Source: Shewanella xiamenensis | Lineage (GTDB): Bacteria; Pseudomonadota; Gammaproteobacteria; Enterobacterales; Shewanellaceae | Reading direction: 5' to 3' | NCBI RefSeq assembly: GCF_014647135.1 | Contig: NZ_BMOP01000012.1 | Span: 16,677 to 80,676 of the forward strand | DNA length: 64,000 nucleotides | Shown here: positions 46,301 through 57,336 of the stretch, piece by piece | Numbering within the stretch: position 1 is the first letter of the stretch | Layout: every line of letters begins with the position of its first letter | The notes under the pieces: generated by a model | Database searches by the model: none | Seen by the model: only the letters and a program-made list of their open reading frames with translations | What the model was told of the DNA's origin: nothing | Position numbers and translations under genes: made by a program

Positions 46301-47298
46301 TGTTACGTCAACTCGCGGTCTCTATCGCTACACTTATTGCACTTTCACACAGTTCACTTGCCCGTGCTGAGGCGTGGTTCGAGGTTGAAGTCTATATTTT
46401 CGAACGCCAAAGCCAGTCAACTGAACAATGGCCTATGGCCCCAATTGAGACGAAAACCAATAGTGCAATCGACCTGATCTCACCGGTTGTCGGTCAGGCT
46501 GTGGTCTCCATGAGTAATGAGTCTGCGCCTTGCACACTTGTTTATGATGCCGATGCCAATAGCCATTGCGCAGAAAACACAAATACGAATGCCACTAATA
46601 ACACCGATAATAGCACTAGTGGCAGCTTAAGGATCACAGGCCCAAGCACAACGACCACCCAGTACCGTTACCCAAGCATGATCCCATCGGAAATCGGCAG
46701 TAGCAGCCAAACCTACGCCAAACTTGGCAGTGGCCCGGTATTACTCGCAAGCAACCAAGGTCAGTTTGCAAGTATCGTTAATAGCTTATCCAGAGAACGT
46801 GGTAATCGCAGTCTACTGCACATGACATGGCAGCAACCTATGACGGGTAAAAGCGGCTCAGTGCCTGTTCGCCTATTTGCTGGTAAGGATTTCTCCGCCA
46901 ACTACCACTTCGATGGCCGCCAAATTGTGCAACAAGCGTTAAACAGTTCGATGCAAAATACTCAAGGCTCCCAAGGAATGGCTTTAGAAAGTTCGGCACC
47001 ATTACTGCCCTCTCCTGTTTGGCAACTTGATGGCACGTTAAATATTTATCTCAGCCACTACCTCTATATCGAAACGGCCTTAAATCTTCGCAAAGAAGGA
47101 CGTAAGTTAATGCCAGTGCCAACCGATGAAACCAGCACAAATACTAATGCGACGCCAGTTAAAGTGATGACGCCTTACCTGATGTCTATTCCGCTGGAAC
47201 AGAATCGCCGGGTGAAAAGTGATGAAATTCATTATCTCGATCATCCCGAAATGGGCATGGTGATCCAGATCCGTAAGATGGCACAACCTAACGCATAA
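46300..47298 (+). CDS. csiV: peptidoglycan-binding protein CsiV
   Basis: CsiV was described in Vibrio cholerae as a periplasmic peptidoglycan-binding protein needed for PBP1a-LpoA-dependent wall synthesis. This 332-residue protein has a signal peptide ending in SLARA/EAWF and the WFEVEVYIFERQ start of the family. A Thr/Asn/Ser-rich stretch (about residues 86-108) looks like a flexible linker. The family's C-terminal beta domain includes DGTLNIYLSHYLYIETALNLR. The GTG start overlaps the mfd stop by one base and has GGAGAT upstream, so the two are coupled. Confidence 0.85.
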   Translation: MLRQLAVSIATLIALSHSSLARAEAWFEVEVYIFERQSQSTEQWPMAPIETKTNSAIDLISPVVGQAVVSMSNESAPCTLVYDADANSHCAENTNTNATNNTDNSTSGSLRITGPSTTTTQYRYPSMIPSEIGSSSQTYAKLGSGPVLLASNQGQFASIVNSLSRERGNRSLLHMTWQQPMTGKSGSVPVRLFAGKDFSANYHFDGRQIVQQALNSSMQNTQGSQGMALESSAPLLPSPVWQLDGTLNIYLSHYLYIETALNLRKEGRKLMPVPTDETSTNTNATPVKVMTPYLMSIPLEQNRRVKSDEIHYLDHPEMGMVIQIRKMAQPNA

Positions 47299-47322
47299 AA
47301 CGCCAGCCAATCAATGCTAAAT

Positions 47323-47359
47323 AAAAAGCGGTAATACGAGTGTAATTACCGCTTTTTTT
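47323..47359. terminator. terminator between csiV and yccX
   Basis: A 13-bp stem, AAAAAGCGGTAAT with ATTACCGCTTTTT, encloses a 9-nt loop and is followed by TT on the plus strand. It lies between convergent genes and can act both ways. Confidence 0.88.
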
Positions 47360-47415
47360 ATCACCACTAGCTCCATGACCATTCAAGACTCATCGAGACT
47401 GAATTTAGCAGCAAA

Positions 47416-47688
47416 TCAGCGCACTATTGAAAAATCCAAATAAATATCATCGCCTTGGTCTTCTTCCACCTGCACCATTAATCCATCGGTGCAAGGCACG
47501 CCTAACTCACACCAGGCAATAAGATTATCTACAGCAGGATTACTGCCCTGTGCGAGCACTTCGACACTTCCATCGACGCAATTAGTCACATAACCTGTCA
47601 CGCCCAAGGCTCGAGCCTTTGTCAGTGTCGCATGCCGACAGCCCACACCCTGTACGGTTCCCGTTAATTTGATTAGCACCCGTTTCAT
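47416..47688 (-). CDS. yccX: acylphosphatase
   Basis: This small cytoplasmic enzyme hydrolyses acyl phosphates. The 90-residue protein has the TGTVQGVGCRHAT loop with catalytic Arg18 and TGYVTNCVDGSVEV with Asn36. The usual Phe before Arg is Cys here (GVGCR rather than GVGFR), a minor variation. The physiological substrate is unclear in bacteria. Confidence 0.92.
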   Translation of the reverse strand: MKRVLIKLTGTVQGVGCRHATLTKARALGVTGYVTNCVDGSVEVLAQGSNPAVDNLIAWCELGVPCTDGLMVQVEEDQGDDIYLDFSIVR

Positions 47689-48254
47689 TTAAGACTCCTG
47701 AACAAGGTTAGCTTGTTATTCTCATGCGAGTTTAAGCATAGCCGAGATTTGAGCTTAGTTACGTTATAAATGTGTTAAGTGATGGATTTACTGAGTGAAA
47801 CAAATGAAATGAAACGCATAAAAAAACAGCTAACAAGACCGCTGTTAGCTGTGTCGGGCGACATACGCAAAAGGTTGTCCATAAATGGACTAATGGCATA
47901 AAAGTTTGTAGCATTTTGTAACAAACTATTAAGACGCGCTACTTTACACAATTAATTACAAATTTCAACAAAATGATAGATAAATCCACTCTTATAGTAC
48001 TTATTTAATGCTTTTTACTGAAATAACCAACCAAACCAACAATATATACCGTCAACCATTCCAAATATGAAATATATCGATATACCAATACATGACGCTC
48101 GGTAGCATAAGAAGCAACCCCGTACAAATAACGAACTGAAATATGGAAATGAGCGAAGGCGAAGGCTGGCAATCATACGAAAACCAAACCTATTCCCCTA
48201 CAAATGAGTAGCGATGCGCGGTCTAATGATGAGTCTGCAAACGAGTATTAACCG
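47689..48254. other. AT-rich intergenic region with candidate sRNA
   Basis: These 566 bases between two minus-strand genes hold the candidate small RNA at 47820-47935 and a doubtful 53-codon open frame at 48015-48176. The rest is AT-rich with no supported gene. Confidence 0.5.
47820..47935 (-). ncRNA. candidate small RNA
   Basis: On the minus strand a promoter-like TTGAAA (47963-47968) and TAAAGT (47941-47946) at 16-base spacing would start a transcript near 47934. The next 110 bases contain a 7-bp stem (47903-47927), a 5-bp GTCCA/TGGAC stem with TAAA loop (47877-47890), and finally a 10-bp ACAGCTAACA/TGTTAGCTGT terminator hairpin (47826-47852) followed by seven T. No open frame of note is in it. 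The size and layout suit a trans-acting sRNA. A 5'-leader attenuator of yccX (132 bases further) is the alternative. Confidence 0.45.
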
Positions 48255-48794
48255 TTAACTTAGCTTAAAAGCTTTGATTTTAGGCAAATGGGCCGCTAAT
48301 TGGGGGAATTTATGGGGTTGAGTTTCATCCCATTCGATAGGGTAAAAACAACTGAGTTCACTGGACGTTGCTTGACTGTCGAGCACTTCATCAAGACGAG
48401 ACAGAATGCACATCGCTTTGTGGGTATTCTTCAACCTAAACTCTGAAACACACTTATTGGCGATGTCGGCATACTCTTCCGGGCGATCAATTTTCCCTTG
48501 CATTGTCTCTTCTGGATGAAGATTGGGATTGATCAACACCGACTTTAACCCATTTAAAAAACCAATTCGCTCAGCCCAATACGCCCCCAAACCGACGCCC
48601 ACCATTAACGGCGTGGGATCGTCGCTATACTGCATTTGCTTGGCGACCTCTTTCAATAAATGCTGCATATCATGCTTGGGATGCAAAGTGCTGTAGCTGA
48701 TAAGCCTTACATCTGGGTCAATAAACTGCAACTGACGCATTTTTTCGTGATTACCAGGGCTAGTTGCATCGAATCCATGAAGATAAAAAATCAT
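48255..48794 (-). CDS. ycfP: YcfP-family alpha/beta-fold protein
   Basis: This 179-residue cytoplasmic protein of the UPF0227/YcfP family has an esterase-like alpha/beta fold with the start [18 protein letters not shown]. In the usual nucleophile position it has [12 protein letters not shown], where Ser is replaced by Leu, so it may not be a serine hydrolase. The frame is open to 48848, but the ATG at 48794 gives the family start. It is followed in reading direction by the candidate sRNA region and preceded by nagZ, as in E. coli. Confidence 0.88.
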   Translation of the reverse strand: MIFYLHGFDATSPGNHEKMRQLQFIDPDVRLISYSTLHPKHDMQHLLKEVAKQMQYSDDPTPLMVGVGLGAYWAERIGFLNGLKSVLINPNLHPEETMQGKIDRPEEYADIANKCVSEFRLKNTHKAMCILSRLDEVLDSQATSSELSCFYPIEWDETQPHKFPQLAAHLPKIKAFKLS

Positions 48795-48875
48795 ATTGAG
48801 ACCTTTTAACAATCTGCCAAACACGGCGCATGTCACTAACCCTAGCAAATATTCATTGCAGAACCTTGCGCTACA

Positions 48876-49904
48876 TCAAACTTTTGCCTGTTGTGCGAGC
48901 TGTATTTGCTCGGCCAGCAGCTTAGCATTTTCCCAACGAGTACTATTTTCTAATGCGATAGCAGTCTGCGCCGCATTAGGTTTAAGTAAACTCGCCGGAT
49001 GTTTCGGTGCAGCAGAAGGCCATACAAAACCGTTTAAGAGTGACATAACACCTGGATTATCATTACAAACCAAAATCATATCGCAACCCGCATCCAACGC
49101 AGCTTGGGCGCGGCCTAAATAATCTCCCGCAAAAGATGCGCCCTTCATCCCCAGATCGTCGGAGAAAATCACTCCATTAAAACCCAGATCTTTGCGAAGG
49201 ATCTGCTTTAACCAATAGGTTGAAAAGCCCGCAGGATTGGGGTCAACTTTAGGGTAGATCACATGGGCAGGCATAATGCCTGATAATTTACCTTGAGCGA
49301 TCAACTCCTTAAACGGCAGAATATCTTGATTAAAAATCGCCTCAGCCTCACGTTCATCGATAGGTTGCGCAATATGGGAATCTGCCGCCACACTGCCATG
49401 ACCAGGGAAATGCTTACCCACAGCCCCCATGCCCGCCTCGGCCATACCCTCAATAAAACTCTGCGCTAACGCAATCACTTCATCGGGCTTTGCACTAAAA
49501 CTACGTTTGCCAATGACTTGGCTGATGCCGTTAAGATCGAGCACAGGCGCAAAGCTTAAGTCGATGTCACAGGCGAGTAACTCGATGGCCATTAAAAAAC
49601 CCAGCTCACAGGCCCAACGTTTCGCCAATGCCATCTCGCCCTTAGCCGCTGGCAAAATATCCCCCATGGCCGGAATAAGCGTAAAACCTTCGCGAAAACG
49701 TTGTACTCGTCCGCCCTCATGGTCGACGGCAATCAAAATCTCGGGACGAATTTGGCGGATCTGCTGCACCAAGGCAATTAATTGCTCACGGCTAGTAAAG
49801 TTGCGGGAAAACAGGATCAAACCGCCCACTTGCGGATGGCGCAGCATCTCAGCTTCAGCATCACTGACCTCTAAAGACAGCAGATCCAGCATTAGATAAC
49901 TCAT
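48876..49904 (-). CDS. nagZ: beta-N-acetylhexosaminidase NagZ
   Basis: NagZ is a cytoplasmic GH3 enzyme that removes GlcNAc from anhydro-muropeptides during cell-wall recycling; its products induce AmpC in some species. The 342-residue protein has the KHFPGHG motif at 164-170 with the catalytic His/Asp dyad (DSH at 175-177) and the nucleophile in SDDLGM (248-253). It lies directly upstream of ycfP. Confidence 0.95.
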   Translation of the reverse strand: MSYLMLDLLSLEVSDAEAEMLRHPQVGGLILFSRNFTSREQLIALVQQIRQIRPEILIAVDHEGGRVQRFREGFTLIPAMGDILPAAKGEMALAKRWACELGFLMAIELLACDIDLSFAPVLDLNGISQVIGKRSFSAKPDEVIALAQSFIEGMAEAGMGAVGKHFPGHGSVAADSHIAQPIDEREAEAIFNQDILPFKELIAQGKLSGIMPAHVIYPKVDPNPAGFSTYWLKQILRKDLGFNGVIFSDDLGMKGASFAGDYLGRAQAALDAGCDMILVCNDNPGVMSLLNGFVWPSAAPKHPASLLKPNAAQTAIALENSTRWENAKLLAEQIQLAQQAKV

Positions 49905-50287
49905 AATTCTCCCTAAAATTTCTTATTCATACTCAAAAAATAACCATAGCGATACTGGCTACGGGGTTCACAAAAATCCCCAAAAAGCGAGCCATTTACC
50001 GTCAAATTTTACCCAAAACCGATAATGTAGGCCATTAAATCGACATTAATGATCCGCTAATTAAGCTCAGCTTATCCGAAGACTTTCTAATAAAAAAAAC
50101 TAATGTGAATCTTGATACTGATTTATGGGATACTGAACATAAGCGTATCACACAAGCCTATTTTTACGTGGATAGTGCCTGCAGTTTGCCAGAGTTGATG
50201 CCCTAAAAACCAGCGTATTAACACCATAACTGCAAAGTTCATCCGCACACACTAAAATAAAAATCGAGACACAACAGGACTTCAATC
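49905..50287. other. intergenic region nagZ / sdaA
   Basis: These 383 bases between divergent genes are AT-rich. They should hold both promoters, but I cannot pick a -35/-10 pair with confidence, and I see no operator or repeat. Confidence 0.4.
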
Positions 50288-51664
50288 ATGATTAGCGTAT
50301 TCGATATGTTCAAGATCGGCATTGGCCCTTCGAGTTCACACACTGTTGGCCCCATGAAAGCGGGCAAAATTTTTATGCAGCACCTTGCTGATTCGGGCCA
50401 GATTGCCCAAGTGGATGAATTAAGAGCCGAACTCTTTGGTTCCCTCGGCCAAACAGGCAAGGGCCACGGCACAGGTAAGGCGGTCATTTTAGGCTTGATG
50501 GGTGAAGATCCTGAAACCGTCGATACCGACAGCATCGATGGCATTCTTGAGCAAGTGTCTAAAAATGAAACCCTCAGCCTCAGCTGCGGCAAAGTAGTCA
50601 AGTTTACCCGTGAAGACGGCATTACCTACCACAGACGTAAAACCCTTCCCGCCCATGCGAACGCCATGACACTTTATGCCTACAGCAAAGGCGAATGTAT
50701 TTTTGAGCGCACTTACTACTCTGTCGGTGGCGGATTTATCTTAGATGAAGATGAAATCAACCAACGTAATGCCTCACCAGCATCGCAAATTGAATCAGCA
50801 CCTTATGATTTTAACAGCAGCGCCCAATTACTCGAACTTTGTACTGAACATGGCTTAAGCATTTCATCCTTAATGATGGCCAACGAACTTAGCCTTGCCA
50901 GTGAAGAAGAGGTCAAAGCCAAGCTGTGGAATATCTGGCAAACCATGAAAACCTGTATCGAAAGAGGTTATCAGAAGGAAGGTATTCTGCCTGGCGGCTT
51001 AAAGCTGCGTCGCCGCGCGCCAGCACTCTATCGTCGCCTCAAAGCCGAAGGCCGTAACAACGTCGATCCATTAACCGCAATGGATTGGGTCGATTTATTC
51101 GCCCTCTCGGTAAACGAGCAAAACGCAGCAGGCGATCGCGTTGTGACTGCACCAACAAACGGTGCCGCAGGTATTATTCCTGCCGTGCTTTGTTACTACG
51201 ATACCTTCGTGCAAGAAGTCGATATCGACGTTTGCGCCCGTTACCTGTTAACCGCCGCTGCAATTGGTATCTTGTATAAGAAAAATGCCTCGATCTCAGG
51301 CGCTGAAGTTGGCTGTCAAGGTGAAGTCGGCGTAGCCTGCTCAATGGCGGCAGGCGCCTTAACCGAGATTATGGGCGGCACAGTCGAACATGTTGAGAAC
51401 GCAGCTGAAATTGGTATGGAACATAACCTAGGCCTAACCTGCGACCCCGTAGGTGGCCTAGTACAAGTGCCTTGTATTGAACGTAATGCAATGGGCGCAA
51501 TCAAGGCCATTAACGCCTCACGTATGGCGCTGCGCGGCGACGGTAACCACAAGGTATCACTGGATAAAGTGATTAAAACCATGATGGATACAGGTAAAGA
51601 TATGCGCAGCAAATACAAAGAAACCGCCAAAGGCGGCCTTGCGGTGAACATTGTTGAGTGTTAA
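50288..51664 (+). CDS. sdaA: L-serine ammonia-lyase, iron-sulfur type
   Basis: This enzyme deaminates L-serine to pyruvate using a [4Fe-4S] cluster. The single-chain 458-residue form has the N-terminal [22 protein letters not shown] and cluster cysteines Cys343, Cys385 and Cys396 (GCQGEVGVA, then LTCDPVGG and VPCIERN). It depends on Fe-S assembly of the kind encoded in the isc operon elsewhere in this window. It is monocistronic with its own terminator. Confidence 0.95.
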   Translation: MISVFDMFKIGIGPSSSHTVGPMKAGKIFMQHLADSGQIAQVDELRAELFGSLGQTGKGHGTGKAVILGLMGEDPETVDTDSIDGILEQVSKNETLSLSCGKVVKFTREDGITYHRRKTLPAHANAMTLYAYSKGECIFERTYYSVGGGFILDEDEINQRNASPASQIESAPYDFNSSAQLLELCTEHGLSISSLMMANELSLASEEEVKAKLWNIWQTMKTCIERGYQKEGILPGGLKLRRRAPALYRRLKAEGRNNVDPLTAMDWVDLFALSVNEQNAAGDRVVTAPTNGAAGIIPAVLCYYDTFVQEVDIDVCARYLLTAAAIGILYKKNASISGAEVGCQGEVGVACSMAAGALTEIMGGTVEHVENAAEIGMEHNLGLTCDPVGGLVQVPCIERNAMGAIKAINASRMALRGDGNHKVSLDKVIKTMMDTGKDMRSKYKETAKGGLAVNIVEC

Positions 51665-51705
51665 TCCACTCAAGCTGTTAATTAACTTAAGTCTTTAGCA
51701 CTGTC

Positions 51706-51748
51706 ATGCCGCGCTTAACCGTTCAACCTAAACGATTAAGCGCGGCAT
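51706..51748 (+). terminator. hairpin terminator of sdaA
   Basis: ATGCCGCGCTTAA pairs perfectly with TTAAGCGCGGCAT (13 bp) around 17 bases that add a smaller CGTT/AACG stem. TTGTTT follows. It lies between convergent genes. Confidence 0.75.
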
Positions 51749-51775
51749 TTGTTTATCTTAAAACGAGTACAACGT

Positions 51776-52513
51776 TTAGTTCGTCGCCTTCATTGATGAA
51801 TTCACATATTGCGAAATCACTCCCGACCATGTTTTTTCAATTTCAGGAATAAGCTGCGAAAACGCTTGTTTTTCAGTCTCTCGGCGCAAATCATCGACTG
51901 CATCAGAGGTGCTCCATACCGATGCGTTTCGACTTTCCTTTGCCGTCGACTCCGCTAATCCATACAAATATTCGGTGCGCACATCAAACAGAGCCGCCGA
52001 GACGGTTGTCGTCACGCTCACTTCTTTATTTTTTAACAACCCAAGGGAAATGACATTCAGTGGCGCAAATTGCTGCTCACCCGCATGGAAAGAGGTATCA
52101 AAGGTATAAATCAGTAAGATATCCGCTTTGAGTCTTGCCGCAGCTTCCCGCAATGATTTGATGGAATCTAACTGCTCCGGCAACAAAATACGATTTAACG
52201 GTGCAATCCCTGCCACCTGCGGCATTTTACCTAATTGAGCAAAATCGGCTTCGGTTTCGACTTCACGGGTAGTGACCACACTGTAACGGCCTGTGCCAAA
52301 ACTGCTTAAACGGTAGGATGCATAACCCGGCGCCTGAATACGTGCCACGGCAATATGTGCAGGGAATGTTGCAGCCGCTTGCACCGACATCAGCGCATTA
52401 ATATCCGAATCTGCTAAGCTGCCGATAGCCACACTGCCACCAGGCGTAGTGTAAGAAGCACAACCGCCCAATAACATTAAACTCAAAAACGCCACAAGCT
52501 TTATCTTTTTCAT
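51776..52513 (-). CDS. lipoprotein of unknown function
   Basis: This 245-residue protein has the signal MKKIKLVAFLSLMLLGGCASY, with a lipobox LGGC at Cys19. The residue after the Cys is Ala, so it should be exported to the outer membrane by LolCDE rather than retained. The mature part is alpha/beta (FPAHIAVARIQAPGYASY, DILLIYTFDTSFHAG) and resembles periplasmic lipoproteins of the CsgG or GNA1162 fold type, but I cannot place it in a named family. The ATG at 52513 has AGGGATA upstream; the frame is open to 52531. Confidence 0.75.
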   Translation of the reverse strand: MKKIKLVAFLSLMLLGGCASYTTPGGSVAIGSLADSDINALMSVQAAATFPAHIAVARIQAPGYASYRLSSFGTGRYSVVTTREVETEADFAQLGKMPQVAGIAPLNRILLPEQLDSIKSLREAAARLKADILLIYTFDTSFHAGEQQFAPLNVISLGLLKNKEVSVTTTVSAALFDVRTEYLYGLAESTAKESRNASVWSTSDAVDDLRRETEKQAFSQLIPEIEKTWSGVISQYVNSSMKATN

Positions 52514-52684
52514 TATCCCTCCATTAAACACACTTCATTCCCATGAATAGAAAAATAACTTACTGTTTAAAATAAATTTTTACTATCTAATCACTAAAAT
52601 ACATTGTTTCAAATTATTCCTCAAAACACGACAGGCTCACTTATCCAAACAATTAAATAAACGAAATATGATGCTCTTCAAAAG

Positions 52685-52926
52685 TAAATTAACCTGAACT
52701 CGGGGTAACGAGTGTCGAAAAAATCTAAATTTAACAAACTAAATCGATGCTATAGATGATTCTTTTGAAAGAAAAATCTTTTTTCTGACTGAATGCGCAG
52801 ATTTTTGCGCATATCAAGGCACTCTGTCGTATGCCATAGCGAGCTATGGTGAGACAGAGCAACGCAGAGAGGCCCGAAAAGATGTCTATTCAGCGGATCT
52901 ACTTATCCCGAGCTCAGGTTAAATTA
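52685..52926. mobile_element. MITE-like element with 24-bp terminal inverted repeats
   Basis: The left end (52685-52708) begins TAAATTAACCTGAACTCGG and the right end (52903-52926), read inverted, begins TAATTTAACCTGAGCTCGG; 21 of 24 positions match. Inside are an ATGCGCA/TGCGCAT hairpin near 52793-52812 and a nested hairpin of CTCTGTC/GACAGAG outside CCATAGC/GCTATGG (52822-52859). No open frame of transposase size is present. A non-autonomous miniature element is the best reading, but the family and target duplication cannot be set from one copy. Confidence 0.6.
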
Positions 52927-53023
52927 GGCCAAACTCACCGATGTACACATCCGTTTTTATGAGAGCAAACAATAGAGAGTAGTGAGATAGCGGCAATTTA
53001 TCGCAAAAGTACAATCTAATACC

Positions 53024-53806
53024 TTAATCAGGACAGATTTCTGGCGATATCCCTGATATCTTCCAAAGTGTTTTCTCGATCCAATCTCTGAAATAGGAAA
53101 TGCGTGAGTAATGCTCAATCACGCCATACTTACCTTCTTCCCAATTGGTTGACTCAGCATTTTGCCATGAGCTGACACCGATAAGGCAGACTGAATTTGT
53201 CGAGACGAGATATGCGGGGCCACCCGAATCTCCTGGGCCACTGATCCCCTCCAATGGTAAGGCATTCGCGTCGCGGTCAAAGATAAATTGCAGCCATTGC
53301 TCCTGCACCCCAACTACGGCATTGTGTGCCGCGCGCAATTGTTTGTCGGCCGCCACAACGCCCACTAGCCCATTACCAAAATCGCCACGTCCGACGAAGG
53401 TAGCGATTTTACCCGTTTCGGTTGAGGCAGGATTCAATTTAGCGAGTGTGGCGTCTTCAATTGGAGATGCCAATTGGACCAATGCAATGTCATTGGGAAA
53501 GTGCCTTTCTTTCCAAAGTGGATGTTTTATCACGTCTTTAATCGAGTAAAAATCCTTTTTAAATTGCACTTTATTGCCAGTCGTTAGCTCATTAGCCACA
53601 TGCGCCGCCGTCACAATCCATTGCTTATCGATAAGGCTGCCTGTACCAAGCACGATTTCATCACCTTTATAAAGTCCTAAAAAGGTGACTGTTGAATTAT
53701 CGCTTTGCGCCGCCGCTTGATATTTCGCGTCTTCCGCATCATGCCTGATAATCATGGCATTGGCGGTACTCGTTATCGCCAGTAACAGTACAAACATCCA
53801 TTTCAT
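53024..53806 (-). CDS. secreted trypsin-like serine protease
   Basis: This 260-residue protein of the chymotrypsin family (S1) has a signal peptide ending TANA/MI at residue 17. The catalytic triad is complete: His69 in TAAH, Asp106 in NDIALV, and Ser194 in GPGDSGGP. No lipobox, PDZ domain or membrane anchor follows, so it is probably periplasmic or secreted. There is no obvious propeptide of length. Substrate is unknown. It is flanked by the MITE-like element on its 3' side. Confidence 0.88.
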   Translation of the reverse strand: MKWMFVLLLAITSTANAMIIRHDAEDAKYQAAAQSDNSTVTFLGLYKGDEIVLGTGSLIDKQWIVTAAHVANELTTGNKVQFKKDFYSIKDVIKHPLWKERHFPNDIALVQLASPIEDATLAKLNPASTETGKIATFVGRGDFGNGLVGVVAADKQLRAAHNAVVGVQEQWLQFIFDRDANALPLEGISGPGDSGGPAYLVSTNSVCLIGVSSWQNAESTNWEEGKYGVIEHYSRISYFRDWIEKTLWKISGISPEICPD

Positions 53807-53997
53807 ATTGAACTCCTATCCTTGCGTATATTTATTCACCAATATTGTTCGATGAGAATATAGAGAATGAATCATCATTAATTTCGAGAACTTAACAGTT
53901 TTTTTTCATTTCAGATATAGCCGCTGCATTCAAATCATTCAGGCGCAACGGACCAACATGACATGCTGAATGACATCACGATTTATCCGTAGAAAAC

Positions 53998-54033
53998 AAA
54001 AGCGCAGCGAACTTGATGTTCACCGCGCTTTTT
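53998..54033 (-). terminator. hairpin terminator of fghA
   Basis: On the minus strand an AAAAGCGCGGTGAAC arm pairs imperfectly with GTTCGCTGCGCTTTT around a short loop. TTTTGTTTTC follows. It lies about 65 bases past the fghA stop. Confidence 0.65.
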
Positions 54034-54096
54034 AATATTTAACCCTAGGCTTTAACTCTGAGGTTTAATCCTGAAAGGGGTTAACGATTGGCAACC

Positions 54097-54936
54097 TTAT
54101 TTAAAATACAAGCTATGGAATTTAAGGTGCTCTTCAATAAAGCTCGCAATAAAGTAATAGCTATGGTCGTAGCCCGCCTGCATACGCAAATCTAAGGGAT
54201 AGCCTTTCGTTTTGGCGATATCACTGAGCGTGTGTGGCATTAATTGTGTTTCTAAAAAACTGTCCGCATCGCCTTGGTCGACTAAAATAGGCACTTCGCT
54301 GATCGCCAATTTGAGTAACTCACAGGCATCATATTGGCGCCAGTGCTCACGATTTTCCCCTAAATACTCGGTAAAAGCTTTAATCCCCCAAGGCGCATTG
54401 CTTGGATTGCTGATAGGGCTAAAGGCCGAAATGGAGCTATATCTGTGGGGATGGGTTAATCCAATGACTAACGCGCCATGCCCGCCCATGGAGTGGCCAG
54501 AGATGGCGCGCTGTCCGGTTACGGGGAAATTCGCTTCAATCAGCGCTGGCAGCTCATGCACGATATAGTCGTACATTTTATAGTGGCGATTCCAAGGTGC
54601 TCTGGTCGCATTCACATAAAACCCTGCGCCGAGGCCCAAGTCATAGGCTTTATCCGGTGCATCGGCAACATCATCACCACGAGGACTGGTATCGGGAGCG
54701 ACGATAGCCATTCCCAACTGCGCCGCAATACGCTGCGCGCCAGCCTTCTGCATAAAGTTTTCGTCGGTACAGGTGAGTCCCGATAGCCAATACAGTACAG
54801 GTACAGGCTTATTGGCCGCCTCGGGTGGCAGGTAAATCGCAAAGCGCATCTCGCAGTTCAGCGCCTGAGATTGATGGCGATACTGTTTGTGCCAACCACC
54901 AAAGCTCTTGTTACAGCTGATATTTTCTATGGTCAT
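54097..54936 (-). CDS. fghA: S-formylglutathione hydrolase
   Basis: This enzyme releases formate and glutathione from S-formylglutathione, the second step of glutathione-dependent formaldehyde removal. The 279-residue esterase-fold protein has nucleophile Ser149 in SGHSMGGHGA, the YWLSGLTCTDENF oxyanion region, and a DQGDADSFL segment. The ATG at 54936 has GGAAAGGGA upstream; a GTG at 54957 is also open. It lies 127 bases downstream of the dehydrogenase, the expected partner. Confidence 0.94.
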   Translation of the reverse strand: MTIENISCNKSFGGWHKQYRHQSQALNCEMRFAIYLPPEAANKPVPVLYWLSGLTCTDENFMQKAGAQRIAAQLGMAIVAPDTSPRGDDVADAPDKAYDLGLGAGFYVNATRAPWNRHYKMYDYIVHELPALIEANFPVTGQRAISGHSMGGHGALVIGLTHPHRYSSISAFSPISNPSNAPWGIKAFTEYLGENREHWRQYDACELLKLAISEVPILVDQGDADSFLETQLMPHTLSDIAKTKGYPLDLRMQAGYDHSYYFIASFIEEHLKFHSLYFK

Positions 54937-55063
54937 GTCAATCCCTTTCCTGTTCACTTTTAGCGGTTAGCTTGCCGTTCAATACCCTATCACAAGCTTA
55001 AAACACATAAGCAGCAGATAAGTCGTCAGCGGTTATCTGCTGCTGTGATGACAAAGAGCGCAA

Positions 55064-56224
<1,161 letters not shown>

Positions 56225-56398
56225 TCAATGGGCTTATCAATTTACGGCTTATCCTAGCCCTACTCGCTTGTAAGCATAGATTGAGGCGGACGGATAAGCT
56301 TAAAAATAGTGTGCGGTAATGCAGTCATTCGATTGTATTTATTTCCTGAGGATTGATAATCTAGCATTTTGGCAATTCATTTTTACTGAGAAGCAATA

Positions 56399-57274
56399 AT
56401 GTACCTTTGGGATGGCATATCAGAATTTGTAGCAGTAGCCGAAGCCGAGAACTTTACCTTAGCCGCACAGCGCCTCAATGTGTCCACCGCCCACGTGAGT
56501 CGGCAAGTCGGCGCGCTGGAAAATCGCCTCGGCACTAAGCTGTTTTACCGTACGACGCGCAAGGTATCGCTCACCGAAGAAGGCACGATTTATTATCGCC
56601 ATTGCCGCCAATTGCAGACAGGCCTCGAGGAAGCTGAGCGAGCGATTACCGATCTTAAAGACTCGCCTCAAGGGCTGATAAAACTCACCGCGCCCGTAGC
56701 CTACGGTGAAAAATTTATCATGCCGTTACTCAATGACTTTATGGTGCAGTACCCGAGCGTGGAATGTAATGTTGACTTGACTAACAGAACCTTGGATTTG
56801 ATTGAGGGCGGTTACGATTTGGCTATTCGCCTTGGCAAACTCGCCGACTCCAGCCTAATGGCCAAACCCTTGAGTAGCCGCACCCATTATGTGGCCGCCT
56901 CGCCCAGTTATGTTGAAAAATACGGTGAGCCCCATACGCTTTCGGAGTTAAATCAACATAATTGTCTGATCGGGAATCACAATTACTGGCGCTTTATTGA
57001 ACATGGCCGCGAGCGCAATATTAAGGTACGCGGCAACCTTATCTGCAACAGCGGCTATGCCCTGCGGGATGCAGCGTTAAAGGGCATAGGGATAGTACAA
57101 CTCCCTGATTATTATATTGAAGAAGATATTCATGCAGGCAAACTTATCTCCTTCCTCGACGCACACCGCGAAGCCAAAGAAGGCATTTGGGCGCTCTACC
57201 CCCAAAATCGTCATCTGAGCGCCAAAGTGCGGGTTTTAGTGGATTATTTAGCTGAAAAACTGGCGAGCAGTTAA
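56399..57274 (+). CDS. LysR-family regulator divergent from frmA
   Basis: This 291-residue LysR-type protein has an N-terminal winged helix (FTLAAQRLNVSTAHVSRQVGALENRLGTKLFYR, about residues 20-52) and a C-terminal effector domain of two alpha/beta lobes. Its divergent position, sharing a 195-base spacer with frmA, suggests it regulates the formaldehyde genes. A GATT-GAT-AATC motif precedes its own start, but a T-N11-A LysR box is not clear. The inducer is unknown. Confidence 0.85.
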   Translation: MYLWDGISEFVAVAEAENFTLAAQRLNVSTAHVSRQVGALENRLGTKLFYRTTRKVSLTEEGTIYYRHCRQLQTGLEEAERAITDLKDSPQGLIKLTAPVAYGEKFIMPLLNDFMVQYPSVECNVDLTNRTLDLIEGGYDLAIRLGKLADSSLMAKPLSSRTHYVAASPSYVEKYGEPHTLSELNQHNCLIGNHNYWRFIEHGRERNIKVRGNLICNSGYALRDAALKGIGIVQLPDYYIEEDIHAGKLISFLDAHREAKEGIWALYPQNRHLSAKVRVLVDYLAEKLASS

Positions 57275-57336
57275 CTCACAACAATTAATCCAATATGAGT
57301 GACAATCATCTCGCTTTCGTCAGACGCCCCACCTGT

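Noticed and set aside
48015-48176. 53-codon open frame on the minus strand in the yccX-ycfP spacer, reading as a hydrophobic small protein
   Set aside because: No ribosome-binding site, an unusual composition rich in Phe, Ile, Tyr and Cys that follows from AT-rich DNA, and no family resemblance.
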